From Leguminivora glycinivorella (Eukaryota; Arthropoda; Insecta; Lepidoptera; Tortricidae), in the NCBI RefSeq assembly GCF_023078275.1, contig NC_062977.1:15645118-15709117 (forward strand): a stretch of 64,000 bases of DNA. Direction: 5' to 3'. The notes under the pieces were generated by a model that did not search any database, had not been told where the DNA came from, and saw nothing but the letters and a program-made list of their open reading frames with translations. Numbering within the stretch: the stretch's first letter is position 1; the number at the start of each line of letters is the position of its first letter. Shown one piece after another: positions 46,627 to 58,600 of this stretch. The translations under genes and the position numbers were made by a program.

Positions 46627-49600
46627 GTAAGTTATACGAGTGTTATAGACTTATAGAGACCGAAAGGTCCTGGTGACAGGAGCCGACCGCCTCACCGGCC
46701 CTGTCCGGCAAAGGGCTCTTAGAAATGCTTCTGTATTCCGTGGGCTGCGTGTAGGTGCGCACTGGTGCGGAGCAAGCGCGGCAAGACGCCCGAGTCACGG
46801 ATAGAGGACATGTGGAAACTACCCGTAAGTTAACCGAGTGTTAAAGAGACCGAAAGGTCCTGGTGACAGGAGCCGACCGTCTCACCGGCCTTGACCGGCA
46901 AAGGGCTCTTAGAAATTCCTCTGTATTCCGTGGGCTATGTGTAGGTGCACACTGGTGCGTAGCAAGCGCGGCAAAATACCCGAGTCACGGATAGAGGACA
47001 TGTGGAAACTACCCGTAAGTTACACGAGTCGTACTGAGAATGTAAGGTTCTGGTGACGGGGGCCTCCGGTCTCATGGGCAAGGTGCTCATTGCAAGCTGC
47101 TATACTGGTTCCATGCCAGATGTAGGTTGTGTAGTAAGCCCTGATGTGGAACAAGCGCGGCAAGGCGCCGGAGTCGCGGATAGAACACATGTGAAAACTA
47201 CCCGTAAGTTATGCGAGTATTACCGAGGTTGTCAGTTCCTGGTGACAGGACCTCTGGTCTCAAGACTCTCATGGGCAGTGCTCATGAAAAATATGAAATA
47301 GGTATTCCGTGACAGATGTAGGTTGTGTGTAGTAAGCCCTGATGCGGAACAAACGCAGCAAGACGCCCGTGTCCCGGATAGAAGACATGTGAAAACTACC
47401 CGAAAGTTAGACGAAGCCGAAAGGTCTTGGAAACAGGAGCTTCTCTCCTATCTAAGGTATTCGTAAATATTCGCATGACCAAAGGAAGATGCACACGGAA
47501 TAGCCATTATACCAATAGCTTTATTATTATTGCAGTCACGTTATTACTAGGTAGTCATTTCAAATAACCTTTAACCTGTAAGATACTCATTTGTATACAT
47601 AGATACTACCCGCCTACTGAGATTATATCTAATGAAACAAAGCTAATGAACGGTTTGTACATAAAATAAACTTAACAAAAAACTTTTACCTAGGTACCTA
47701 CTCGTAGGTATTATCTGTGCACATCATACAATGTTACAAAATGAATTAAATATGTTGCTTCAGCTATAGAAGCTTGTCAGTAATACTCATAGTTACCTAC
47801 TCGTTTGTCAATAATCTTTCTTTCTTTATAATAAAATAGAATTTTGAGCGAAGCTTGGTCGCCCAGGTACTCATATTTAACATGCAAATTATATAAACAT
47901 ATTTTGACACACTTGAAATTAAAGCAGGTTAAGTATTTAAGGGCCTACTATGTGAAGTGTATGTTCTGTTCCAGTTATTCTCAAGGCTAAGAGAAGAGAA
48001 ACCACATGTGATGAAGAAACTGATTCCCGTGACGGGAGACATCTGCTATGATAACCTCGGGATCGACGATCAGATGCTGCACAAACTTTATAACGAGGCA
48101 AGTACATTTATTTTCACCACACCAACTGGTAAAGGCTCTCTTTGCTATTCGAAATAGATAGCAAAATTGCATTTTATCCACAAGAGTGCAAAGTAATTTC
48201 ATACAAATTTTAACTTGATGTCTTAAGCTGGCTGGTAGATTTTACCTATTAATGATGATTTTTAATCATAAATATTGAATAAATTGATGGATTTGTTTCT
48301 TTTTTTTTTTAGGTTTTTAGAAATTTATTTATTTCAAAATTGAACGATATTAATAGTACAACTAAAATACAATTAAATTAAAAACTAATCTAAATTAAAC
48401 TAAGTTTTAACTTAAATAATTAAAAAAGATATATACGTACCTAATATACATATAAGTATGATGATGTTTGTATGATGTTTTATAGTCAGTATTTTGTTCG
48501 TGTTGGTGTGATGAAAAATTTATTTGAATTCACTGACAACCTAGTAGTCTAGAGTGGTGGTCAGAAATATAACCATGAAAAAAATCCTGAACCCACACTG
48601 CAGTAGCAAGCTGGTCTAGCCAACACAATGAACGTTTGCCCAACGATAACGAAACGCTGTGTCTCTCTTATACTCTTCTGTAGGTAATTGTACGACTGTG
48701 ATAGTTGCGTTTCGTTCTCCATGGAGTTAACTAACGAACCCAATAAGTACTAAGGTCAATTCAATACGGAGAAGTGTGTCTGGCCTGTCACATTTGGCTG
48801 TTTTACTCATTGTCACTGGTGGTTTTGCTAGTTCATACTTTTGTATCTTGCTACTTACGATTAGTGGTAAACGTATTGAACTCGCAATAAACACTGATCA
48901 TCCTTTAAATACTTAGGCTAAATGAGAAGGCCAGACACACCCATTTAAATTTAATTTATCTCTATGGCTGAAACAACAAGTGTTTTACTATATTAATGAG
49001 TTTCTACAAATTTAATAATAGTAATAATGTTAGTTATTTAGTATAGTTAAGTACCCAACCTATGTCTTGTCCACTTATACATGCAATGCAATGTATGTTA
49101 AATCAAGACCACATTTTGCATGCCTAACCAGCAAAATACGTCACTGTACAGGAATATCTTACCAATGTCACCTTGTACCATATTTTTGCAGATAAAAATT
49201 TATTTATTTATTGACCTTAGTCCTTTTAGTATTGTGCCCAGCACGGAAAGCATGGTCGCGCGATAGACGATAAAATAGCAGGCCGTCCCTATCGCACTAT
49301 TTGTAAGTGCGATAGGGACGGCCTGATATTTTATCGTCTATCGCGCGATCATGCTTCCCGAGCAGGAGTAGGTAGGTGTAGGGTTGCAAATAGAAAATAA
49401 AACAAATGTTTTTTAGAATTACTTATGAAAAAAAAACATGAAAAAAAGAGCATTATTGTTTTTGTTCTAAATATGGTTTTTTTTCAGATGAACAAATAAT
49501 TCTACAATAATTAACGGTTTTTCGTGAGTTGTAACCGTGTTTCAATAACAATAACGTACATTTTAATTCGATTAACATTTAGTATACAAACGTTTATTGG

Positions 49601-52600
49601 GGAATCCCCGATGCGGCGTGCAGCGTGAAGAGGCGGTGGTGTTACCAATAGTAAATAGTGATAACTACCAACTTCAGATTTCGTAAATGTTACTTTTATA
49701 AGAACAGAAATTAAAGTTATTTGATTAAATCCGTTTAATAGTTAACATTAAGTCTAAAAAACCGTATAAAAGTATTAACTGCTTTGCAAATTTAGAAAAA
49801 AAAACATACTCCAGAAAAAAAAACTGTTTTTTTCACGTTTTTTTTTGTTTTTTTTTTTTCAAGCCAGAAAAAAACCGTTTTTTTTGCAACCCTAGGTAGG
49901 TGACTTTACAATGTAAACCCTAAAAAGTGGGCATGAATTATACATATTTTTAATTCTTGGGTGTTCATTTCCAGGTTTCAGTAGTATTCCACTTCGCAGC
50001 CAGCCTGCGACTAGAAGCACCATTGAAGGAAGGGCTGGAAATGAACACCAGGGGAACTCTGCGTGTCATCGAGATAGCCAGGAACATGAAGAATCTGGCG
50101 GCGTTTGTGCATCTGTCGACTGCATTCTGCTATCCTGACTACGAGAGGATGGCTGAAAAGGTATGGGGCTACACTGCTACATATGTAATAAAATCAGAAA
50201 TCTTGTAATATTTTCTAATAAGGTATTCTAAAATGTCAAAAACTCATGACTGAGGCTCAGAATTTGTTAATGACTCTTTTTTTGGCAGTACTGTAAAGAA
50301 GCCGCAGCAATGCTAAAATGCGCATAACGATAGATGTAACTTACCGAATTAAAACTATTCTTAACGAGAAAGACAGATGTTTTTGATGTCTTTCAGGATC
50401 TTGGATTACTTATCTTAAATACTTACTATTTACTTATCATACCTAAATGTGTTCGAGTCTCACGGAAGCATTAACTTCTAAATTTCTAGGTGCATGACCC
50501 ACCTCACAATCCTCACGAGGTACTACGCGCTGCGCAATGGCTATCAGATGATCAGCTGAATCTCTAGCCCCGTCCATCATGAATATGCATCCCAACTCAT
50601 ACTTGTACTCCAAACGGCTGGCCGAGGCGCTGGTCAGGGATTGTCATCCGGAGCTACCGGCTTGTGTAGTTCGACCCAGCATAGGTGAGATATTTTACAA
50701 TACATATTTAATCATAGCCCGTAAACATTCTGGCTCCGTCCATTGTTACATACATACTAACTCATACAGAATCTTTTAGCCTTCAACGAGTGCACTTTGA
50801 TGCCCTGTACTTCAAAATGCCATATTTCTGTCTAGTTTAACATAGTATAGGTAGGTGAGGTATTAGACAAAACCCCACAAACTTGAACCTTTAAATCATT
50901 CTTGCAGGGTCCCCCCACATCTAGCGTCTCGCGAGCGTCGCGTCAGCCAACTGTATGGAAAAAGACGTAAATATTAAGCGGTTAATGTCACACATCTATC
51001 GACGTTGTAACAGTGTAATTATTGAATTGTGCAACCTCCACAATAACAGCTAAAGCTTGACCAGAAATATATGACTAAGTACGCGCCATCTTGCGGAATT
51101 TCATTAGAACTATTTTCTTCATACTATACTGAACTGTCTACCCCATACATCAGAATAACAGCGCCCTCCTGACAATAGTCATATATCTCTGGTGCCGTAG
51201 CCGAATGGCATTTCTGCGACGCGACGCGAGTTAGTCTGGCTCTGTCGCGCCAATACGCAAGAGCGATAGAGATAGATATCTACCATGCGCGGATCCAGGG
51301 GGGGAGGTCATGGGGGTCATGACCCCCCCCCCTGGAGCCTAGGATGGTCATACAAATAGACCACGTGACCCCCCCCCCCCCATGGGGCCTGGGCCTTTAC
51401 CACGTGACCCCCCCCCCCCTGGGCACGAAGCTGGATCCGCGCTTGATATCTACGAGCATTTCGTTTCGTGAGCGTTTGTGCCATTCCGCTATACGTAGGC
51501 TGGTCAGGCTTTAAGTATGATTTGTAGGTAATATCTGGGAGATCGAAGTTTGTTCGAAAACATAATTATCTAATCTCAAAACTACGCCTTTTCCAAGAGA
51601 TAACACTTAGCTAAATCGATTTCTCGTCCCTAAAACCCCCATAAAAAAATTGCTCGTTTAAAATAACAAGATTGTAAATTGTCATTCCAGTGACCCCCTC
51701 ATACAAGGACCCGATACCAGGCTGGGTGGATAACCTCAACGGGCCTATCGGCCTCATGGTGGGTGCCGGAAAGGGCGTCATCCGCTCCATGCACTGCTAC
51801 GGACATTACCACTGCGAGGTCATTCCTGTAGACATCGCGATCAACGCCATCATAGTGATCGCGTACAAGATCGGCACGCAGGCGGAACGGTAAGGACACT
51901 AGAGATATTTAGACTCGTATAAGGCCCGATACAAGCTGGGTTGACAACCTCAATGGGCTCATCGGCCTCGTGGTGGGCACCATCATTGCGAAGTCATTCC
52001 TGTAGACAACACGGTCAACACGCACGTCTAGTTGCGCGTCAGGCGTCGGGAGGTGCGCACGCATACGTTGTGGTCCGTCAACCGCGCTCGTGTTATTATT
52101 TAAGTACTGATAGTTTTCGATCTACCCTCAATATGGATGAGGATAACTCCGGAGATGAAAGTGATAAAAGTGATACGGAGATCATAAAGGAAAGTGAAAG
52201 AGAGTTAAACCAGATAATGGAAAGTCAAGTGTGTCCGATTTCGGAAGCTGAGAAGGAATACATGGATTTATCGCCTCAGAACTTTGACAGTAGATTAGAA
52301 AAAAGGAAGGAGCGTGAAGATGATATAAATCATGAAGAAGAGTTTATAGAAGTACGAGTAAAAAGAAAACCGAAGCGTCTTTTAAGAAGTACGTCTACAA
52401 AACAGCAAGAAGGTGAGAACAATGTTTCGGAAGAGATTAATAAGTCTGAGATTAGCGTCACGTCTAGCAAGGAATTGCCGAAACAAATGGCTTTGGCTAG
52501 ATTATTGAGAGAAGAGAATATTTGCAATATAAACAAAATAAAGTACAAATCGCCTTTTAAAGTTTTGATTTGCTTTGAGACTGATGCCGAGTAAAAAATT

Positions 52601-55600
52601 TAAAGAGTTAGACTATATTTGCCGAAAAACTTTAGAAACAACTATGACGTATGGATTGATAAGAGGAGTAGATCTAGAATTTTCTGAAGAAGATATTTCA
52701 GCTATTTTAAAGAGTGAAATTAAGATTTTAGCAGTTAAAAGACTAAAACGACTGGATTTTAATGGTAAATGGGTAGATAGTGAAGCAATAAGATTATGCT
52801 TTGAGGGAAAAACAATACCAATCGATGTGTCAGCGCCAAACTTCCAGCATCCCGAACACTGAGTCACTGGAAATATATATTTTTCCACGTTAAATTTTGT
52901 CTCATAAGACAAAATTTAACGTGGAAAAATATATATTTCCAGTGACTCAGTGTTCGGGATGCTGGAAGTTTGGCCACATTATTAAAGTATGCCCGACAAA
53001 GAAAATACTATGCCCAAAATGTGGAAGTGCAGACCATGCTAACTGCGAATTAAAGACATACAAATGCCTCAACTGTAAAGGTCTCCATTTCGTACTAGAC
53101 AGATCTTGTCCCATGTATCAAAAAGAAAAAGAAATAAGGAATATTATGAGCAAAGAGAATATTCCCTACAGACAGGCTCTCCAGATAGTGACACGAAATT
53201 ATCCAAACAATAATTCAGTGATGGCCGGAACTCAGATAAGTACCAGAACTCAGCTCTCAGAAATAGTAGAAGTTCCAACACAAGTAAGGCAAGTCACTGA
53301 CCGTCCGATGTACAGTCAAGTTATTACAAGAGCTGAATTCCATAGAGAAGGTAGTCCAGAAAGAAATACAAAGGAAATGAAAACATCTACAAAAAAAAAG
53401 AAAAAGAAGAAGGCAAGGGGAAATGACGATGGGTTCCTTGCTGGAAACACAATGGAGTGTGAGGAAACAGAAGAGGAGTTCAAAGGTATGACAAATAATG
53501 AAGAGGTGAACAATAGAAAATTTGAGTTACGGAAATTGTTGGCTAAAGCTTACAATATTTGGAAGTCGAAGGAAACTGTAGAAGAGAAAATAAGTGCTAT
53601 AGTGATGGTGATATTTGAAGAAATAAAACTGTTTGTGTGTAGTGTAGTATCTGGTCGAAAAATCTTTGAGACTATTTTGGATATTTTCGGTACCAATAAT
53701 AATGGATAGTACGAACCTTAATAATATACGCTTAAATATCTTGCAATGGAACGCACAAAGCCTAAAGCCTAAATTAATAAGTTTTGGAGAGCTTCTGATA
53801 AAAGAAAAAGTTCATGTGGCTGCGTTAAGTGAGACTTGGCTGGACTCCGAGGACAGGGTAAGAATATCTGGTTATAACATTTATAGGAAAGATAGGTCAG
53901 ATTCGTATGGAGGCGTAGCGATAATAGTACACAACTCTATTCGAAGTGAGTTAATACCCATCCAATTGCGACATCCTGATATTGAAGTAATAATTGTTAA
54001 ACTGTATAATTGTCACCATATACAAAATATTGTTTCAATTTATTGTACATCGCCTGTTAGGACACAAACATCAGATTGGGATGACTTATTCACTCTGTTT
54101 CACAATAAAACAATAATTTTGGGGGATTTTAATGGTCATCATCTACAATGGTCTGCTCGATCAGACGCAAGAGGGGGGCAGCTTTCTGATTCGGCCTTAG
54201 AAAATGGATATACCTATCTTAATGACGGGACACCTACTAGGATAAAATTAGTGAATGGAGTGCTGCAACAATCTTCACCAGATATTTCATTTCTGTCCAA
54301 TGACATTGCTGTGTATTTTGAATGGCATGTCATGAATGAGAATCTTGGTAGTGATCACATGATCATTAAATTATACACTAATATCCCTAAAAGAACCAAT
54401 AATCTGCGTAAGAGAAACTTTAAGAAAATTGACTGGTCAAAATTTTGTAGCAGTATGGCAGATGCATTTACTGCAGAAAAAGTAGGTAATATAGAGATAC
54501 TCGACGCGTCCCGTGTGCAGGAAATGTACGATTATTTTTCATCTCAACTCAAAATAGCTTCAGATCTCAGTATTCCACTGATTAAAATCTGTTCTGATCC
54601 AGAATCTAAATTTAGACCCAAGGGTTACTGGAACCAAACTATTTCAATGGCAATAGCTCAAAGGAGGTTAGCTCTCAGATCATTTAGACGTAACCCAACA
54701 CCCGCAAATTTATCTACTCTGGAGTCAAAAACCCAAGAAGCTTATAAACTGATCCAAAACGCTAAATCATTACACTGGCAGAAATTTTGTAACTCATTTG
54801 ATGAAAATACATCAGCAGCGGATATGTGGAGACGCATGCGTTGGATGAAAGGCGTTAATAAACATCGTCAGTTTGTTTCAATAGATAAGCAGGAAAAACT
54901 TTTAACTTCACTCACGCCCGAAACAGCAACCAATAAGTCTCCCAATTTTAAATCCATAAATGTATTGATGGAAGAGGATTTTGAAATGGCAGAACTCGAA
55001 AGTTGTTTGAAAAAGAAGGATACTGCACCGGGAGATGATGAAGTTACATATAGTATGATAACGAAGCTACCAGATGATGCAAAAAAATATCTGCTAAAGT
55101 TATTCAACTTAATTTTTCAATCTGGTAAAGTCCCAGAGCAATGGCGTTGTGTACTCTTATTACCTATACCCAAAACTTCTGACTCTAGTACTGTTGACCG
55201 TAAGCTTAGACCTATTTCTCTAATGTCATGTGTATGTAAAATTTTCCATGCCATGTTGCTAAAAAGATTAGAATGGTTTGTAGAAACGAACAACGTATTT
55301 TCCCCTCACACAGTCGGTTTTAGAAAATCTCAGTCATGTCTGGATTGCCTAAGTCGCTTCGTGACATATATCCAAATAGGTTTTACACATAACGAACCAA
55401 CACTGGCTTGCTTCTTGGACATAGAAAACGCCTATAATAACGTATCTGTAGAAAGTGTTTTATGTATTTTAGATGAATTACAAGTGGGAAGTAAATATTG
55501 TAAATACCTATGGTCATTCCTTACTGAAAGATACCTAAAAATACGGTCCGAAGATGGGGAGCAAACAGTTACGAGACGAACTGATAGAGGTTTAGCGCAG

Positions 55601-58600
55601 GGAGATCCAATCTCACCCTTTCTTTTTAATGTAGCCACATACAGAGTGTGTCGGTTTTTGACACAAAACGTGTCAGTAGCCCAATATGCTGACGATTTTG
55701 TAATTTATGTGAGAGACAAAGATATTAAATTATGTGAAGCACATATACAAGCTGCATTGGAGTATATTGTACATGAATTGGATAAATTAGGTTTACAATT
55801 GTCCAGCAATAAAACCCAACTTTGTATTTTTAGTCGAGGCAAGAGAAGAATCCTACCTAGCATAAATGTTGGTGATGTCTCGCTCACTTGTTTACCCTCT
55901 GTAAAGTATCTTGGTATATGGCTAGACAGCAACCTCACATGGTGCAAACACATCAATGAGACAGCACACAATTGTACCAAATTTCTTAACCTCCTTAAAG
56001 TTTTATCTGGACCTTCTTGGGGTGTGCATACAAAACACATTCGGCGGCTTTACATATCACTCATACGTAGTAGGATGGACCACGGCTGCACTTTATTTGG
56101 TAACAGCGCCAAATGTCATATCTCTAAACTGGACAAAATACAAAATCAATCATTACGGATTATAGGTGGTTTTATCAGGAGTTCTCCAATACATGTAATG
56201 GAAGCCGAACTATGTATTCCGCCACTGTTTGTACGAAGATTATATCTCGGATATAAATATATCTTAAAATCGCGTTCGTGGACGAATAATATAACAATAG
56301 AGTTGCTTAAAGAACTTAGTATACTATGTTTAACAAGATACTGGCTACACAAAAAGATACCACTTTTAGTTGACGCTTTCAATAAAACAGAGGTCATCGA
56401 GATATACTCTTCTCCAGTTCTGGATTTGTTCGCAGCTGATATATGGCTTTCTAGGATAGACATTAAAAATATTGCGATAAGTGAATTAAATTGTCTTAAA
56501 AGCTCTAAATGTTTTTACACAAGCGATACACTAAAGTGGAATGTAATTGAAGAGCTGCAAGCAAAATATCGGGACTGGCATATAGTGTTTACAGATGGAT
56601 CTAAAAGTAAAGATAGGCAAGGCTCTGCATTTTTTGACCCTTCTCTTAATGAACATGGCATGTACAAAGTTAATAACAAAGTGTGTATTATGACTTTGGA
56701 ACTCATCGCTATCTCTAAAGCACTAACATATGCCGAAAGTCATAATTGGGACAAAATTGTCATTTGTTCCGATAGTAAAAGTGCAATACAACATTTGGCT
56801 CGATGCGCCTCTGGCAACAGAGGTGTACCGATAGCTTTCGTTGTACTTCGCCAGATACTGAAGATAGTTACTCAGAACATAAATGTGAGATTGCAATGGG
56901 TGCCGTCGCATATTGGTATATGGGGTAACGAGGAGGCTGACAAATTGGCGAATGCTGCTTGTTCAGATGGCGTAGAGTGCGATACCAGACCATGCTACTC
57001 TGAAGTTATACCCGAGTTTAAACATAAGTGTCAAATGTTTTGGAGGGAATACTTCGATGAGCGTAGTAAAAATAAAGGCATTTGGTACAGAACGATACAA
57101 TGTGAGCCTCCTCGTATACCGTGGTTTGTTAACTGTAAGTTAGGACGAAAAACGATTAAATGTATATTTAGAGTCAGATCCGGCCACATTCCATCAGGGA
57201 AGTTTGCATTTCTTATGAAAAAAGCTAATTCACCAAATTGCGATGTGTGTGGACAAATTGATGATTTACTCCACATTCTGATGGAATGTGATCGAAATCG
57301 GCAGCAAAGAGAAGCATTTTTGCAAAAATTTTGTTTAAATAGACTGGATGTAGGGTATGTTCAGAGTATTCTGAACAACCCTACATCTGACGCAACCTTG
57401 TACTTGTGTAGTTTAGTGGAGTGCCGCCAGTAGATACACAAGTATAGGGGCTTCTAAATATAAAATATGTGTATGTCTAAAATCTGATGATTAACAACTG
57501 TTTTTGAAACGATGGAGCTGCCATGTCAAAAAGACAAAAGCTCCTAAATAAATAAAGATTTAAAAAAAAAAAAAAACACGCACGTCACTTTATTCGCAAG
57601 TAAAAACATTGCACTTTATTCGCAAGTAAACAAATAATTGATATGTTAGCTTTCAATACAGAAATCGACACCAAATGACAGCCGCGTATGGATGTAACTT
57701 TGATCAAAAGTGAAAAGTAAAATCACCTAGTCAAGCTAGTTTAACCAACCTTACATTATGTTGCTTTCTTATCCACTTGACAGTCCAACGATAGCATAGT
57801 ACACAACACAAGCCTTCTTGAGCTTACCGTGGGCCTCAGTCAATCTGTAACCATGTCCTATAATATTTATTTATTTATTTATTTTATATATTCGGCAGTG
57901 CCTTGTCAAACTCCGCGTGTTTGTGTTTCATTTTGAATTTGTTTAATTTTTTTTGGATATCTTCATGAGAACTGTATGTATGTGTTGGTTGTGGTATCAT
58001 TATAAAGGTAAAATAATATAGGTATAATAGTATATTTCTCTAATATGTAATAAAAAAACCGGCCAAGAGCGTGTCGGGCCACGCTCAGTGTAGGGTTCCG
58101 TAGTTTTCCGTATTTTTCTCAAAAACTACTGAACCTATCAAGTTCAAAACAATTTTCCTAGAAAGTCTTTATAAAGTTCTACATTTGTGAATTTTTTCAT
58201 ATTTTTTAAACATATGGTTCAAAAGTTAGAGGGGGGGGGACGCACTTTTTTTTCCTTTAGGAGTGATTATTTCCGAAAACATTAATATTATCACAGAATA
58301 TATAATAGTACAAGTACAGAAGGCCCACTGCTTTGATGTTTACGAAATGCCGCCTTTTTAAATGCCTACAAAATTCTAACAAAGAAACGAGCCGCACGTG
58401 CGCAGCGTCGGAGGATAGGGTTGCCTATGGATTAAAACGAATTAATTCTCAGATAAAATGTTATACTATACATTCATGTTTAGGGTACTTTCTAGGTATA
58501 TATACAGTATCTATATATTTTTGTTTAAGCCTTCAGCGTCACAAGCATTATTGAACTTTTCCGTGGGACTTAATCAATAAGATCTGTGTAAGATTATCCT

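Larger units (their letters stand above)
52029..57575 (+). mobile_element. I-group LINE, 5.5 kb, inserted in FAR intron 5
   Basis: Starts tagttgcgcgtcagg, ends in A14. Target duplication acacgcacgtc occurs at 52018-52028 and 57576-57586. Order: 104-base 5' UTR, ORF1 (broken), ORF2 overlapping ORF1 by 8 bases, 3' UTR ~140 bases. RNase H and zinc-knuckle ORF1 place it in the I/R1/LOA group. Same sense as FAR. Complete at both ends, so it is a recent insertion. Confidence 0.92.

Noticed and set aside
54868..57276. Several minus-strand frames of 60-110 codons under LINE ORF2
   Set aside because: They are shadows of the plus-strand ORF2, which carries all conserved motifs.
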